A model generated the notes under the pieces. The model ran no database searches. It saw only the letters and a program-made list of their open reading frames with translations, and was not told the origin of the DNA. Positions 52,838-62,184 of a DNA stretch of 64,000 nucleotides are shown here, piece by piece. The translations under genes and the position numbers were made by a program. The first letter of the stretch is position 1. Every line of letters starts with the position of its first letter. The stretch is from Nostoc sp. NIES-4103. GTDB taxonomy: Bacteria; Cyanobacteriota; Cyanobacteriia; Cyanobacteriales; Nostocaceae. The stretch lies in contig NZ_AP018288.1 of assembly GCF_002368335.1 (NCBI RefSeq), positions 7,757,423 to 7,821,422 on the forward strand. Direction: 5' to 3'.

Positions 52838-53016
52838 TGTGGGAGTAGGGGAGTAGGGCGGATGAGGGAGATGAGGAGGCAGTGCGGTCTTGGGGTCTCC
52901 CCAAGTGGAGCAACTGCCGTGGAGATGAGGGAGCAAGGTAGCAATTGTTTCTCTCAATGCCCAATGCCCAATGCCCCATGCCCAATGCCCCATGCCCAAT
53001 GCCCCATGCCCCATGC
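52838..53016. repeat. tandem repeats and dispersed palindrome
   Basis: GGGAGTAG and GATGAGG repeats precede the GTCTTGGGG palindrome (52887-52906) flanked by GGCAGTGCG and CAACTGCCG. CCCAATG/CCCCATG units fill 52960-53012 up to the end of the next gene. Confidence 0.8.
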
Positions 53017-53619
53017 CTATTTTGATGACGAAGATGAACCACTACCTTGTCTGGGATAGGGAGAGTCAACAAAACCTAGCTCAAATAACTGTTGATAGGC
53101 TTTCTTGCCTAAATCTCGTGTTGGGTTTTGACTTTTAATAATTTGAATTAACAATGGTACGGCTAATTCTGGCTGATTTTGCGCCCGATGTACTAGTGCT
53201 AGCTGGTAAGTTGCTTCATCTCGCTTTTGGGCAGTTAATAAAGCCTTTTGCCGTTGGGAATCAGAAACTCTATTGTCAATTCCTGAAAAGCTGGCATTTA
53301 AATCTTGATAAAAATTAGATAGCTGATTGTAAACCTGACGTGCTTCTTGTAGTTTTTTAGCAGCTAGAGTATAGTTTTGGGCAGAAACGGCTTGATCTGC
53401 TTCTTTCATCAAGCGATCGCCCCCCTCAAGGCTCAAAAGGCTGTTATTTTGAGTTGTAGGACGCAAATTATTAGGATTATTAGGGTCAATGGGTTGTGGT
53501 TGGTTAGTGGTGCCTGGTAACTGTGGCATCTGAGCATTGACCGATGATAGCAGGCTAAGGACTGCCACAAGTGATAAAGAGGTGAAGCGAATCAAGGAAC
53601 CGACAGCAGCAAAGTTCAT
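53017..53619 (-). CDS. exported protein of unknown function
   Basis: An N-terminal signal peptide (LIRFTSLSLVAVLSLLSSVNA) is followed by a Pro/Asn/Gln-rich linker (about 33-60) and a helical domain of about 120 residues (AVSAQNYTLAAKKLQEARQV, ATYQLALVHRAQNQPELAVP) that resembles tetratricopeptide-type helices. The tail is a poly-Ser run. It should lie in the periplasm or lumen. The family is not recognised. Confidence 0.65.
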   Translation of the reverse strand: MNFAAVGSLIRFTSLSLVAVLSLLSSVNAQMPQLPGTTNQPQPIDPNNPNNLRPTTQNNSLLSLEGGDRLMKEADQAVSAQNYTLAAKKLQEARQVYNQLSNFYQDLNASFSGIDNRVSDSQRQKALLTAQKRDEATYQLALVHRAQNQPELAVPLLIQIIKSQNPTRDLGKKAYQQLFELGFVDSPYPRQGSGSSSSSK

Positions 53620-53787
53620 GGGGTAAATTAGTGCGACAAATATATAAAAAAGTTACAGAAACTTCGGGTATCTTAACTCTGTTTTTGTCTTTAACAAAAC
53701 AATCTACATACTCCAGTTTCTCTGATTTAGACTGAAAATCGGTTTAATTGAGTTCCCATTGCCCTGCATACTAACTAAATCGCCCCT

Positions 53788-55905
53788 ATGAACGATCGCG
53801 TCAATTTTTCTGATTTGCCTACTACAGGCGTACCAGCAAGCAGTTTGGGAATAGTCTTACAACGCGGTGGTGAAGAATTGATTTTAGAAAAGGCTTTAGA
53901 CCGTTTCACCATCCGTCAAGTCACCGCCCGTTTTGCTACCGACTTTCCTCCCCAACAATTATCTCAGGTTAGTTGGGGCTTTTGGCAGCGCAGTATTCCC
54001 CAAGCACGGCTAGAATTATTCACGGTGACGCCAAACCAGTTAGAGGAGGCAATGTCCCAAGCACGCGCTACCCAAAATGTTGCTTTCGCCAGTCACGTTT
54101 ACACTATTAAAGATAGCCCTGGAACTTTTGTTTACCTAAATAACCAAATCACAATTCAATTTGCTTCTGGGGTAGACCCTGCCACAGTTAATGCCATAGC
54201 AACTGCATTCAATTTAAACCCCAAACAATTTGTGATTGGTATTCCTAATACTTTCGTATTTCTGGTTAGCAAACAAGCAACTGAGAATCCCATCAAAATT
54301 GCCAACCAACTCCAAGGACTCAAAGAGGTGTTAGCTGCTGAACCTAACGTCCTTGTGCAAAGAGAATCATATTACAAACCCCGCGATCCTCTTTATTCTC
54401 AACAATGGTATCTCAACCACAATAGTGGTAATCAATTGGCAGTGAATTCCCATATTTCTGTAGAGAAAGCTTGGGATATTACTCGCGGTATGCGTTCTGT
54501 GGTTGTGGCAGTGGTGGATGATTCTTTTGATTTGAATCACCCAGATTTTCAAGGTGCTGGCAAAGTTGTTGCCCCTAGAGATTTAAAAGAAAATGACTTT
54601 TTACCGTTGCCTGGAGAACAGGAAACCAGTCACGGAACAGCTTGTGCAGGCATAGCCTTAGCCGAAGAAAATGGTACAGGAATTGTCGGGGTTGCCCCTG
54701 GTTGCACGTTGATGCCCATTCGCACTACTGGGTATTTAGATGATGAGTCAATTGAAGAGATATTCAACTGGGCAATAGAAAAGGGTGCCAGTGTAATTTC
54801 TTGCAGTTGGGGAGCTGCTGCTGTTTATTTTCCTCTATCTTTGCGCCAAAAGGCAGCAATCAACCGTGCTGCTACCCAAGGGCGTAATGGTAAAGGTTGC
54901 GTGATTGTATTTGCTGCCGGCAATGCCAACCGTCCGGTTAACGGTACTGTTTATGAACAAAAGTGGTCTGAAAATATTTTACAAGGAAATGTTAATTGGT
55001 TAAGTGGTTTTTCGGTACATCCAGATGTGATGGCTATTGCTGCTTCCACCAGTTTGAATAAAAAAGCGGCTTATAGTAATTGGGGAGCGAGTATTTCAGT
55101 ATGTGCCCCTAGTAACAATGCTCCTCCTGGTATATCATTTCCGCAAAAAGGTTATATTTTCACCCAACCCGCGATCGCAACTCCCCTAACTGGTTTAGGA
55201 ATCCTCACCACTGACCAAATTAGTACCGCTGGCTACGATCCTGGTAACTTTACTGGCAACTTCGGCGGTACTTCCAGCGCTACACCCGTGGTTGCAGGAG
55301 TAGCAGCCCTGATGTTGTCAGCAAATCCTGACTTAACTGCCCAAGAAGTTAAGCGTATTTTGGAACAAACGGCTGATAAAATAGTGGACTCAGACCCAGA
55401 CCCGCAGCTGGGTTTGCGTCAAGGTGGTTACGATGCTAACGGACATTCTCAGTGGTTTGGCTATGGTAAGGTAAATGCAGCTAGGGCAGTGCAAGCAGCG
55501 CAAGATATGCGTCAAGTGGCTGCAACTGCAACTAACCAAGTAAAAGGAAAGAATAACAGCCAGCTAGCGATTCCAGATTATGAGAAACAGGGGATAAAAA
55601 GTGCGATCGCAATTTCTGAGTCTGGCATAGTTAAAGATATTGAAATTGCAGTTAACATCACCCATGATTATTTAGGCGACTTAGAAATTTATCTAATTGC
55701 CCCCAATCATCAACAAGTATTGTTACAAAATCGTACCCTAGGACGACGCACGAAATTGCAAACTACATATACACTGCGATCGCACCCAATTCTCAAGCAA
55801 CTGCTATCTCTTTCTATCCAAGGACGCTGGCAGTTATGGATCATCGACTATGTACCACAAGATGTAGGAAAATTAAATAGTTGGGAATTGGTGATTGGTT
55901 ATTAG
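53788..55905 (+). CDS. prcA: calcium-dependent subtilisin-like protease with P domain
   Basis: This S8 serine protease matches what I remember of the PrcA protein of Anabaena. The N-terminal 200 residues are a pro-region (SSLGIVLQRGGEELILEKAL). The catalytic Asp is in VVAVVDDSFDLNHPDF, the His in ETSHGTACAGIALAEENG and the Ser in FGGTSSATPVVAGVAALML. The last 110 residues are a proprotein-convertase P domain (VNITHDYLGDLEIYLIAPNH, WQLWIIDYVPQDVGKLNSW). It has 705 residues and no obvious signal peptide. It is a single-gene unit. In Anabaena the enzyme is Ca-stimulated. Confidence 0.85.
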   Translation: MNDRVNFSDLPTTGVPASSLGIVLQRGGEELILEKALDRFTIRQVTARFATDFPPQQLSQVSWGFWQRSIPQARLELFTVTPNQLEEAMSQARATQNVAFASHVYTIKDSPGTFVYLNNQITIQFASGVDPATVNAIATAFNLNPKQFVIGIPNTFVFLVSKQATENPIKIANQLQGLKEVLAAEPNVLVQRESYYKPRDPLYSQQWYLNHNSGNQLAVNSHISVEKAWDITRGMRSVVVAVVDDSFDLNHPDFQGAGKVVAPRDLKENDFLPLPGEQETSHGTACAGIALAEENGTGIVGVAPGCTLMPIRTTGYLDDESIEEIFNWAIEKGASVISCSWGAAAVYFPLSLRQKAAINRAATQGRNGKGCVIVFAAGNANRPVNGTVYEQKWSENILQGNVNWLSGFSVHPDVMAIAASTSLNKKAAYSNWGASISVCAPSNNAPPGISFPQKGYIFTQPAIATPLTGLGILTTDQISTAGYDPGNFTGNFGGTSSATPVVAGVAALMLSANPDLTAQEVKRILEQTADKIVDSDPDPQLGLRQGGYDANGHSQWFGYGKVNAARAVQAAQDMRQVAATATNQVKGKNNSQLAIPDYEKQGIKSAIAISESGIVKDIEIAVNITHDYLGDLEIYLIAPNHQQVLLQNRTLGRRTKLQTTYTLRSHPILKQLLSLSIQGRWQLWIIDYVPQDVGKLNSWELVIGY

Positions 55906-55979
55906 TCAATAATCAATAGTCATTAGTCAATGGACAGTAGTTATGACCAATAACAAAGGACAACTGACAACTAACAAAA

Positions 55980-56747
55980 TTAACTTTTAGAAACTTCTGC
56001 AAATGCATGAGTGCTGATTGCTGATTTTTGGTGGCTTAATTGTTGCAGCACCCTTGCTAAATCCTCTGTGAGGCGTTTGGCATTTTGTTTGGCTCTACCG
56101 TTGGTATAATCTGCAACATTGATTGCACCGCCAATATGAAGGCTAACGTCTGTACCCCAGTCAGGATAAGGTTGGCTGTAATTGATGCTCACGGGCAGAA
56201 TTTTCACTCCCAGTCCTGGGGAACTCAATTCAGCATTCAAAGCTAAACGAGCAATTCCTGGCTTTAGAGGATGTAGTTTGCCATCGCGAAAAATATTGCC
56301 TTCTGGATAAATTACTAACATTTGTTTATCTTGAAGTAATTCTACAGCGTGACGCAGAGTTTTAATGGCTGGGTGTCGAGCATTTACAGGAAATCCTCCC
56401 AAACGTCGAACAAACCAACCTTGCAATCCTTGGCATTCATCAATCGTTACCATGAATCGTAAGTCTCGACCTGTGACGCAACGACCAGTAGCGTAAGGTA
56501 AAAGCAAAGAATCCCAACGTGCGCGATGTGTGGGGGCTAGAATCACAGGGCCATTGATCGGAATATTTTTTTGTCCGGTAATTCTAATTTTTCCAAAGAA
56601 TAATGGTAATAGGAGATGATGCCCTAATAAATACGCCAGAGAACTTAGCCAAGGAGAAACCCGCGAAGTTACATCAGCCACCTCATATTTTACTTGGGTA
56701 GGTGCTGGTATTTCCTGGCAAGTATTGTCAAAAGAGTAAAATTGCAT
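55980..56747 (-). CDS. plsC: 1-acyl-glycerol-3-phosphate acyltransferase (PlsC family)
   Basis: This membrane-associated acyltransferase makes phosphatidic acid or a related lipid. The catalytic motif appears as THRARWDSLLLPY (H-x4-D). VIYPEGNIFRDGKLHPLKPG is the acyl-acceptor motif (EGN in place of the commoner EGT). FVRRLGGFPVNARHP and GPVILAPTH are further family marks. At 255 residues it is normal. Family members vary in acceptor, so the exact substrate is open. Confidence 0.83.
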   Translation of the reverse strand: MQFYSFDNTCQEIPAPTQVKYEVADVTSRVSPWLSSLAYLLGHHLLLPLFFGKIRITGQKNIPINGPVILAPTHRARWDSLLLPYATGRCVTGRDLRFMVTIDECQGLQGWFVRRLGGFPVNARHPAIKTLRHAVELLQDKQMLVIYPEGNIFRDGKLHPLKPGIARLALNAELSSPGLGVKILPVSINYSQPYPDWGTDVSLHIGGAINVADYTNGRAKQNAKRLTEDLARVLQQLSHQKSAISTHAFAEVSKS

Positions 56748-56862
56748 GATATACGGTAGCTGCTGGTTGTCCGGAAGAATGTAATAAAATCTTGATTAGT
56801 TACACCGTAGATTTTCTTTTGTAAATTGTGTCGTAGGTACTGGACAGTTTCGCCTCTGTCTG

Positions 56863-57351
56863 TTAGTTTTTCTGACGCCGCCGAGTAGCAAACCAAGCTT
56901 GCAAATGCTGACGACAGGCTGATTCTAGAATACCTCCCACAACGCGCAGACGGTGATTAGAAGCAGCGCTATCAGGAATATTGGTTACAGTACGAATTGC
57001 CCCGGTTTTGGTATCATCCACTGCATATACAAGGGTTCCTAAACGTGCTTGTACAATAGCACCAGCACACATTGGACAAGGTTCTAAAGTTACGTATAAG
57101 GTGCATTGATTCAGATGCCAATTTTGTAAAGTTTGAGCAGCTGACCTCAAAGCCAGGATTTCCGCGTGAGCTGTGGGATCTTTGTCGCGTTCTTTTCGGT
57201 TTTCACCTTCTGCAATCCAATTTCCACTCGCATCAACCACAACAGCACCTACAGGAACTTCACCAGCATCACCTGCGGCTTGTGCCAGTTTTAAGGCGTG
57301 GCTCATCCATTGTCGGTGTAGAAGGTATTCTGGGTATTCAATTAATACCAT
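56863..57351 (-). CDS. tadA: tRNA(Arg) adenosine-34 deaminase
   Basis: TadA converts adenosine to inosine at the wobble position of tRNA-Arg(ACG). The zinc site is TAHAEILAL (His and catalytic Glu) and LEPCPMCAGAIVQAR (two Cys). GEVPVGAVVVD is the family start. The ATG at 57351 gives 162 residues, the normal size; an upstream GTG would add 23 unsupported residues. The gene is probably essential. It lies upstream of plsC on the same strand, about 115 bases away. Confidence 0.92.
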   Translation of the reverse strand: MVLIEYPEYLLHRQWMSHALKLAQAAGDAGEVPVGAVVVDASGNWIAEGENRKERDKDPTAHAEILALRSAAQTLQNWHLNQCTLYVTLEPCPMCAGAIVQARLGTLVYAVDDTKTGAIRTVTNIPDSAASNHRLRVVGGILESACRQHLQAWFATRRRQKN

Positions 57352-57776
57352 TTTGGATTTTAAATTTGAGATTTTGTAACAGTTAAAACTAGCCCTTTGA
57401 AGGTAGGTAAAATTCCTCACAAAATTTACTGAACCTTGGGGTTTTCACCTTTGTGTCTTAGTGCCTTGGTGGTTCATCAGTCAATTTTTTACCACAAAGA
57501 CACTAAGACACTAAGAAAAATACATGACACCTTGAAAGGGCTAGTAGTAGCGCGGCAAGCCTAAAGTAGTGCAATAAAAATAAATCTTGTGGTGTGGGCA
57601 TCTTGCCCGCACCGGACGGGCTAGAAGCCCATCCCACAAGAAAGGAATAATGCAACATTTTAGACTTGTCACGCTAGTAGGGTGCGTTAGGCTCTTTGAG
57701 TATATGTTTCATGACAAATCATATCGAAAATATCCGTCTAGTAAACCCTACCCTCACTTTGCTGACTCATTGACTT
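57352..57776. other. gap with two dispersed palindromic repeats
   Basis: Positions 57448-57514 form an inverted repeat (CTTTGTGTCTTAGTGCC...ACACTAAGACACTAAG) and 57588-57642 another (GTGGGCATCTTGCCCGC...GGACGGGCTAGAAGCCC). Both are types seen in many cyanobacterial spacers. No gene is seen. Confidence 0.55.
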
Positions 57777-58112
57777 TTACTCAGGACTCAGCAGTTTTAA
57801 GGGAGTTGCTTGGAATAAAAGTGGATCAAGTTGAGCTTTTGTATCTAGCTCATAAAGGTCATCACAACCACCAATGTGTTGATTATTGATAAAAATCTGT
57901 GGTACTGTACGTCGTCCATTGGCACGTTCTGCCATCTTAGCTCTGGCTGCTTCGTTACCGTCGATTTTATATTCGGTAAATTTTACACCTTTCCACCACA
58001 GCAGCAGCTTGGCACGGATGCAGTAAGGACAAGTTTGCCAAGTATAGATTTCTACGTTGGCTTTCATGCGTTCTGGATGGCGACCGAGAAGGGGGTTAAG
58101 GAAGTCCAGCAT
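57777..58112 (-). CDS. grxC: dithiol glutaredoxin 3 (GrxC)
   Basis: The active site CPYC in YTWQTCPYCIRAKLLLWWKG marks a dithiol glutaredoxin, which reduces disulfides with glutathione in the cytoplasm. RRTVPQIFINNQHIGGCDDL carries the cis-Pro and GSH-binding GGCDD. At 111 residues it includes about 18 extra N-terminal residues. A shorter start at the internal Met16 (MKANVEIYTW) would give a more usual length and cannot be excluded. This is the second glutaredoxin in the window. Confidence 0.92.
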   Translation of the reverse strand: MLDFLNPLLGRHPERMKANVEIYTWQTCPYCIRAKLLLWWKGVKFTEYKIDGNEAARAKMAERANGRRTVPQIFINNQHIGGCDDLYELDTKAQLDPLLFQATPLKLLSPE

Positions 58113-58176
58113 AGTTTGATGTTATGGATTTTTATCAGTTATCTCTAGCCTAGATCATACGAGTCCTATAGCAAAA

Positions 58177-58818
58177 ATGGTTTCAACAGTTGGGATCACT
58201 AAAGCAATTACTAACCTGAATGAGGCTCATGCTAAATTCAGTTTAAGCCATATTGCTGATAGCAATTTTTTCACAGAATGGTTTGAAGATTTACCATTAG
58301 TGACTGATAGTGAAAAAGAATCTCTGAATCGGTTAAAAAATCGCTATCTATATTACGCTGCTGACGGTGCAATTACAGAAGGCACAGTTAATGTGATTAT
58401 ATTATCTCCTTTGTTGGAATTAATGGGGCTGTGTGAACCTACTTTTAAGATTCGTAGTGATCAATTAGTGAAGGTTGAAATTGAAAAGGGAGGTCAGGAA
58501 GAAAGTTTATTAGAAGGTTTTATTGATACTTTAGTGGTGCAAAATCGATTATGGGTGGTATTAATTGAATCAAAATGTTATGGTTTTAGCGTTATGCAAG
58601 CTCTGCCGCAAACTTTAGCTTACATGATGGCAAACCCAAACTCAGAAATCCCAGTTTTTGCAATGATATCGAATGGGGAAGACTATATTTTTGTCAAGCT
58701 TTTACAGCAGGCGCGGCAATATGCTTTATCGAATAAGTTTACTCTCGCCAATCCTCAAAGACATGAATTGTACGAAGTTATACAGGTCATTAAGCGAATT
58801 ATGGGCTTAATTATTTAG
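58177..58818 (+). CDS. orphan restriction endonuclease-like (PD-(D/E)XK) protein
   Basis: The segment DTLVVQNRLWVVLIESK has the Asp and the Glu-x-Lys spaced as in PD-(D/E)XK nucleases. TEGTVNVIILSPLLELMG and GFSVMQALPQTLAYMM surround it, resembling the N-terminal nuclease domain of type I restriction HsdR-like proteins. No helicase, methylase or specificity gene is nearby. At 213 residues it is a stand-alone domain. The biological role is unknown; related genes are common singletons in cyanobacteria. Confidence 0.65.
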   Translation: MVSTVGITKAITNLNEAHAKFSLSHIADSNFFTEWFEDLPLVTDSEKESLNRLKNRYLYYAADGAITEGTVNVIILSPLLELMGLCEPTFKIRSDQLVKVEIEKGGQEESLLEGFIDTLVVQNRLWVVLIESKCYGFSVMQALPQTLAYMMANPNSEIPVFAMISNGEDYIFVKLLQQARQYALSNKFTLANPQRHELYEVIQVIKRIMGLII

Positions 58819-59036
58819 GTGTAAGTATTAAATCACAGACAATAAATGTAGAAAAAATTTCCTAGTACAAAAATATTAGTAAAATCTGTAACTGGTTGAT
58901 TTTGTTGGTTAGCAGCAAAACTTAACACAGCACCAACTGGAGAGAATTTCACAGGTGTAACCGCCCTTTGGTAGACTTAAAGACTGAAATAGCCAGATAA
59001 AACGACGCACAGTCAAGCAGTTGAGAGGGCGACTCT

Positions 59037-60074
59037 GTGGAAAATACACTTGGGTTAGAGATTATTGAGGTAGTAGAGCAAGCCGCGATCGCATCCGCTA
59101 AGTGGATGGGTAAAGGCGAAAAAAACACTGCTGACCAAGTAGCAGTGGAAGCTATGCGGGAGCGGATGAATAAAATTTACATGCGCGGTCGCATTGTGAT
59201 TGGAGAAGGTGAACGTGATGACGCCCCTATGCTGTATATCGGAGAAGAAGTAGGTATCTGTACCCAACCAGATGCCAATGACTTCTGTAACCCTGATGAA
59301 TTAATCGAAATTGACATTGCCGTCGATCCTTGTGAAGGTACTAACTTGGTAGCCTACGGACAACCTGGTTCAATGGCTGTCTTGGCAATTTCTGAAAAAG
59401 GTGGGTTATTTGCTGCGCCTGACTTCTACATGAAGAAATTAGCAGCACCACCAGCCGCTAAGGGCAAAGTAGACATCAACAAATCAGCCACGGAAAACCT
59501 GAAGATTCTCTCCGAGTGTCTAGACCGCTCTATTGATGAACTTGTGGTAGTCGTCATGAAACGCGATCGCCACAATGATTTAATTAAAGAAATCCGCTCT
59601 GCTGGCGCGAGAGTACAACTAATTTCAGATGGTGACGTGGGTGCAGCCCTGTCTTGTGGCTTCGCTGGTACTAATATCCACGCACTGATGGGGATCGGTG
59701 CCGCTCCTGAAGGTGTAATATCCGCCGCTGCAATGCGTGCTTTGGGTGGACACTTCCAAGGTCAACTGATCTACGATCCAGAAATAGTGAAAACTGGTTT
59801 GATTGGAGAAAGCAAAGAAGCTAACCTTGAGCGTTTGCAGTCTATGGGTATCACTGACCCCGATAAGGTCTACGATGCTCATGAACTAGCATCTGGTGAA
59901 ACAGTTCTGTTTGCAGCTTGCGGTATTACCAGCGGTAACCTCATCCAAGGTGTACGCTTCTTTCACGGCGGCGCAAGAACTCAAAGCTTAGTTATTTCCA
60001 GCCAATCAAAAACTGCTCGCTTTGTGGATACCATTCATATGTTTGAGCAGCCTAAAGTTGTGCAATTGCATTAG
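59037..60074 (+). CDS. glpX: fructose-1,6-/sedoheptulose-1,7-bisphosphatase, class II
   Basis: This is the dual-function Calvin-cycle phosphatase of cyanobacteria, making fructose 6-phosphate and sedoheptulose 7-phosphate. Metal-binding and catalytic blocks are IVIGEGERDDAPMLYIGEEV, IDIAVDPCEGTNLVAYGQPG and VVVMKRDRHNDLI. The end RTQSLVISSQSKTARFVDT is typical. It begins with GTG, with GAGGG about nine bases before it, and has the normal 345 residues. hemA follows on the same strand after a repeat spacer. Redox control through thioredoxin is known for the family. Confidence 0.95.
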   Translation: MENTLGLEIIEVVEQAAIASAKWMGKGEKNTADQVAVEAMRERMNKIYMRGRIVIGEGERDDAPMLYIGEEVGICTQPDANDFCNPDELIEIDIAVDPCEGTNLVAYGQPGSMAVLAISEKGGLFAAPDFYMKKLAAPPAAKGKVDINKSATENLKILSECLDRSIDELVVVVMKRDRHNDLIKEIRSAGARVQLISDGDVGAALSCGFAGTNIHALMGIGAAPEGVISAAAMRALGGHFQGQLIYDPEIVKTGLIGESKEANLERLQSMGITDPDKVYDAHELASGETVLFAACGITSGNLIQGVRFFHGGARTQSLVISSQSKTARFVDTIHMFEQPKVVQLH

Positions 60075-60079
60075 TAATT

Positions 60080-60216
60080 AGGGACTGGGGACTGGGGACT
60101 AGGGACTGGGGACTAGAGACTGAGAAAGAGTTCTCTAATCGCCAATATCCAATACCCAATCCCCAATACCTAATCCCCAATCCCCAATTCCCAATTCCCA
60201 ATAACCCATTACCAAT
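60080..60216. repeat. short tandem repeats
   Basis: GGGGACT repeats (60085-60115) are followed by CCCAATA/CCCCAAT repeats (60145-60215). They separate glpX from hemA. Confidence 0.85.
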
Positions 60217-60228
60217 TACCGATAAGAA

Positions 60229-61515
60229 ATGAATATTGCAGTGGTGGGGTTAAGCCATAAAACAGCCCCAGTAGAAGTTCGGGAAAAGCTGAGTATTCCA
60301 GAACCACAAACCGAAAGTGTGATCGCTCAACTCTCCAGCTATCCTCACATTGATGAAGTAGCAATTGTTAGCACTTGTAACCGCCTGGAAATCTACATCG
60401 TTACCAGTGAAGTTGAGCAAGGAATACGTGAAGTTACTCAATTTCTTTCGGAATATAGTAAATTACCTGCTTTGTCTTTGAGACAAAACTTATTTATGTT
60501 GCTGCATGATGATGCAGTCATGCATATTATGCGGGTGGCAGCTGGTTTAGATAGTCTGGTACTCGGCGAAGGTCAAATTCTAGCTCAGGTTAAGACTACT
60601 CACAAGCTGGGACAGCAATACAATGGTATAAAAACAATTTTGAATCGATTATTTAAACAGGCAATTACAGCTGGGAAACGAGTTCGCACTGAAACTAGTA
60701 TTGGTACCGGTGCAGTTTCTATCAGTTCGGCAGCTGTGGAGTTGGCACAGATGAAAGTGGCAAATTTAGCTGCTTGCCGAGTAGTAATTTTAGGTGCTGG
60801 CAAAATGTCGCGTTTGCTGGTACAACATCTAATTTCTAAAGGTGCTGCACAAATTAGTATAGTAAATCGCTCTCGCGATCGCGCCCTGGAATTGGCACAA
60901 CAGTTTTCAGAACATTCTATCTACACTCACCCACTTTCGGAAATGATGACAGTCATTGCCGAAAGCGATTTAGTGTTTACTAGTACTTCTGCAACTGAAC
61001 CAATACTTGATCGGGCGAAGTTAGAAACAGTTTTAGACCCTAATCGCCCTTTAATGTTATTTGATATTTCTGTGCCGCGTAATGTCCATGGGGATGTGAA
61101 TGAACTAGAAAATGTACAAGCTTTTAATGTGGATGATTTGAAGGCGGTAGTAGCACAAAACTATGAAAGCCGCCGCAAGATGGCACAGGAAGCAGAGAGA
61201 CTTTTAGATGAAGAAGTGGAAGCTTTTGATGTCTGGTGGCGTAGTCTAGAAACAGTCTCTACTATCAGTTGTCTACGAAATAAAGTCGAAACCATCCGTG
61301 AACAAGAATTAGAAAAAGCTTTGTCGCGTTTGGGTTCAGAATTTGCCGAAAAACATCAAGAAGTGATCGAAGCCTTAACAAGAGGTATAGTTAACAAAAT
61401 TTTACATGATCCAATGGTGCAATTGCGATCGCAGCAAGATGTTGAGGCTAGACGACGTTGTATGCAAACCCTGCAAATGTTGTTTAACTTAGATGGAAGT
61501 GAGCAATTTAGTTAA
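60229..61515 (+). CDS. hemA: glutamyl-tRNA reductase
   Basis: HemA reduces glutamyl-tRNA to glutamate-1-semialdehyde, the first committed step of tetrapyrrole synthesis and so of heme, chlorophyll and bilins. The N-terminus is AVVGLSHKTAPVEVREKLS. The catalytic cysteine is in VSTCNRLEIY. LDSLVLGEGQILAQVK and the Rossmann motif VVILGAGKMSRLLVQHL follow, and the C-terminal dimerisation helices are complete. The 428 residues are normal. It supplies precursors for the pebAB pathway elsewhere in the window. Confidence 0.97.
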   Translation: MNIAVVGLSHKTAPVEVREKLSIPEPQTESVIAQLSSYPHIDEVAIVSTCNRLEIYIVTSEVEQGIREVTQFLSEYSKLPALSLRQNLFMLLHDDAVMHIMRVAAGLDSLVLGEGQILAQVKTTHKLGQQYNGIKTILNRLFKQAITAGKRVRTETSIGTGAVSISSAAVELAQMKVANLAACRVVILGAGKMSRLLVQHLISKGAAQISIVNRSRDRALELAQQFSEHSIYTHPLSEMMTVIAESDLVFTSTSATEPILDRAKLETVLDPNRPLMLFDISVPRNVHGDVNELENVQAFNVDDLKAVVAQNYESRRKMAQEAERLLDEEVEAFDVWWRSLETVSTISCLRNKVETIREQELEKALSRLGSEFAEKHQEVIEALTRGIVNKILHDPMVQLRSQQDVEARRRCMQTLQMLFNLDGSEQFS

Positions 61516-61580
61516 ATCGATGTAGAATTTAGCCTTTATAGAACAAATATAGCGGTTTACATCCAACCGAAGTACAGGCT

Positions 61581-61616
61581 AACTATAGAAGCAATTCAAC
61601 AATTGCTTCTATAGTT
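61581..61616 (+). terminator. terminator after hemA
   Basis: AACTATAGAAGCAATT and AATTGCTTCTATAGTT form a perfect 16-base stem with a four-base loop, followed by TATTTG. It lies 65 bases after the hemA stop and can also act for the opposite strand. Confidence 0.75.
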
Positions 61617-61633
61617 TATTTGATAAATTTTAT

Positions 61634-61689
61634 CCCTTTTGTGTCACTCTCCGAAAACAAAAATCAAAAGAGATGTCTAAAACTCTGAT
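61634..61689. mobile_element. solo end of an IS701-like element
   Basis: CCCTTTTGTGTCACTCTCC matches the left end of the IS701-like copy at 41452 with two differences in 21 bases. Similarity continues with AAAAGA and AAAACTCTG. No transposase and no opposite end is nearby, so it is an excision scar or deletion remnant. Confidence 0.65.
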
Positions 61690-61831
61690 TGAAATACGAA
61701 TTACGAATTATAAATTACGAATTGCGCGAAGCGCTTGACAAGCTAATCAGCAAATAACTGGAGGTGATTGATTTTGGCAGCAAAAACGCCTAGTTTTATA
61801 ACTGAAATTCCATTAAAAACAACATCTTGCG

Positions 61832-61970
61832 ACTAGTTCGCGCGTCACCTATCACTGATGGATCAGAGGTCTAGTGATCCAATAGCGTGTAAGGAGTCGG
61901 AGCCAGTGAGGGCAAACGAAATTTGCGATCGCTTGTTGGAACTCCCCGGATTTATCCGTGGGTAGTTCAG
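61832..61970 (+). ncRNA. structured segment, possible IS200/IS605 3' end (omega-RNA-like) remnant
   Basis: The segment contains GGATCA...TGATCC (near 61860-61880), a GGAGTCGGAGCCAGTGAGGG stretch, and a terminal hairpin GAACTCCCCGGAT / ATCCGTGGGTAGTTC (61939-61968). Remembered 3' ends of cyanobacterial tnpB elements also end in a GGAACTCC...GGAGTTC hairpin. No tnpA or tnpB gene remains here. It could equally be an unrelated small RNA gene. Confidence 0.35.
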
Positions 61971-62153
61971 AGAAGAGAGTTAGATATTAAAAGCTCGAAT
62001 CGTCATAGAAATTCTTCGCCCTTGATAAGTAGGTCAATTTGGAAAAATATCAAATAGAGTCTTTGCGATTACTTCGCTTTACTACCTTCCCCTCGTAATA
62101 ACATTTTACGTTTAATTAAGTTGAACTACCTATTTCATCGCTAAATATTTAAA

Positions 62154-62184
62154 AGAAGCCTTGGTAAACAGAACCAAGACTTCT
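62154..62184 (-). terminator. terminator after the hli gene pair
   Basis: On the minus strand AGAAGTCTTGGT pairs with ACCAAGGCTTCT (one G-T type mismatch) over a seven-base loop and TTTTAAAT follows. It lies 38 bases after the last minus-strand stop. Confidence 0.75.
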
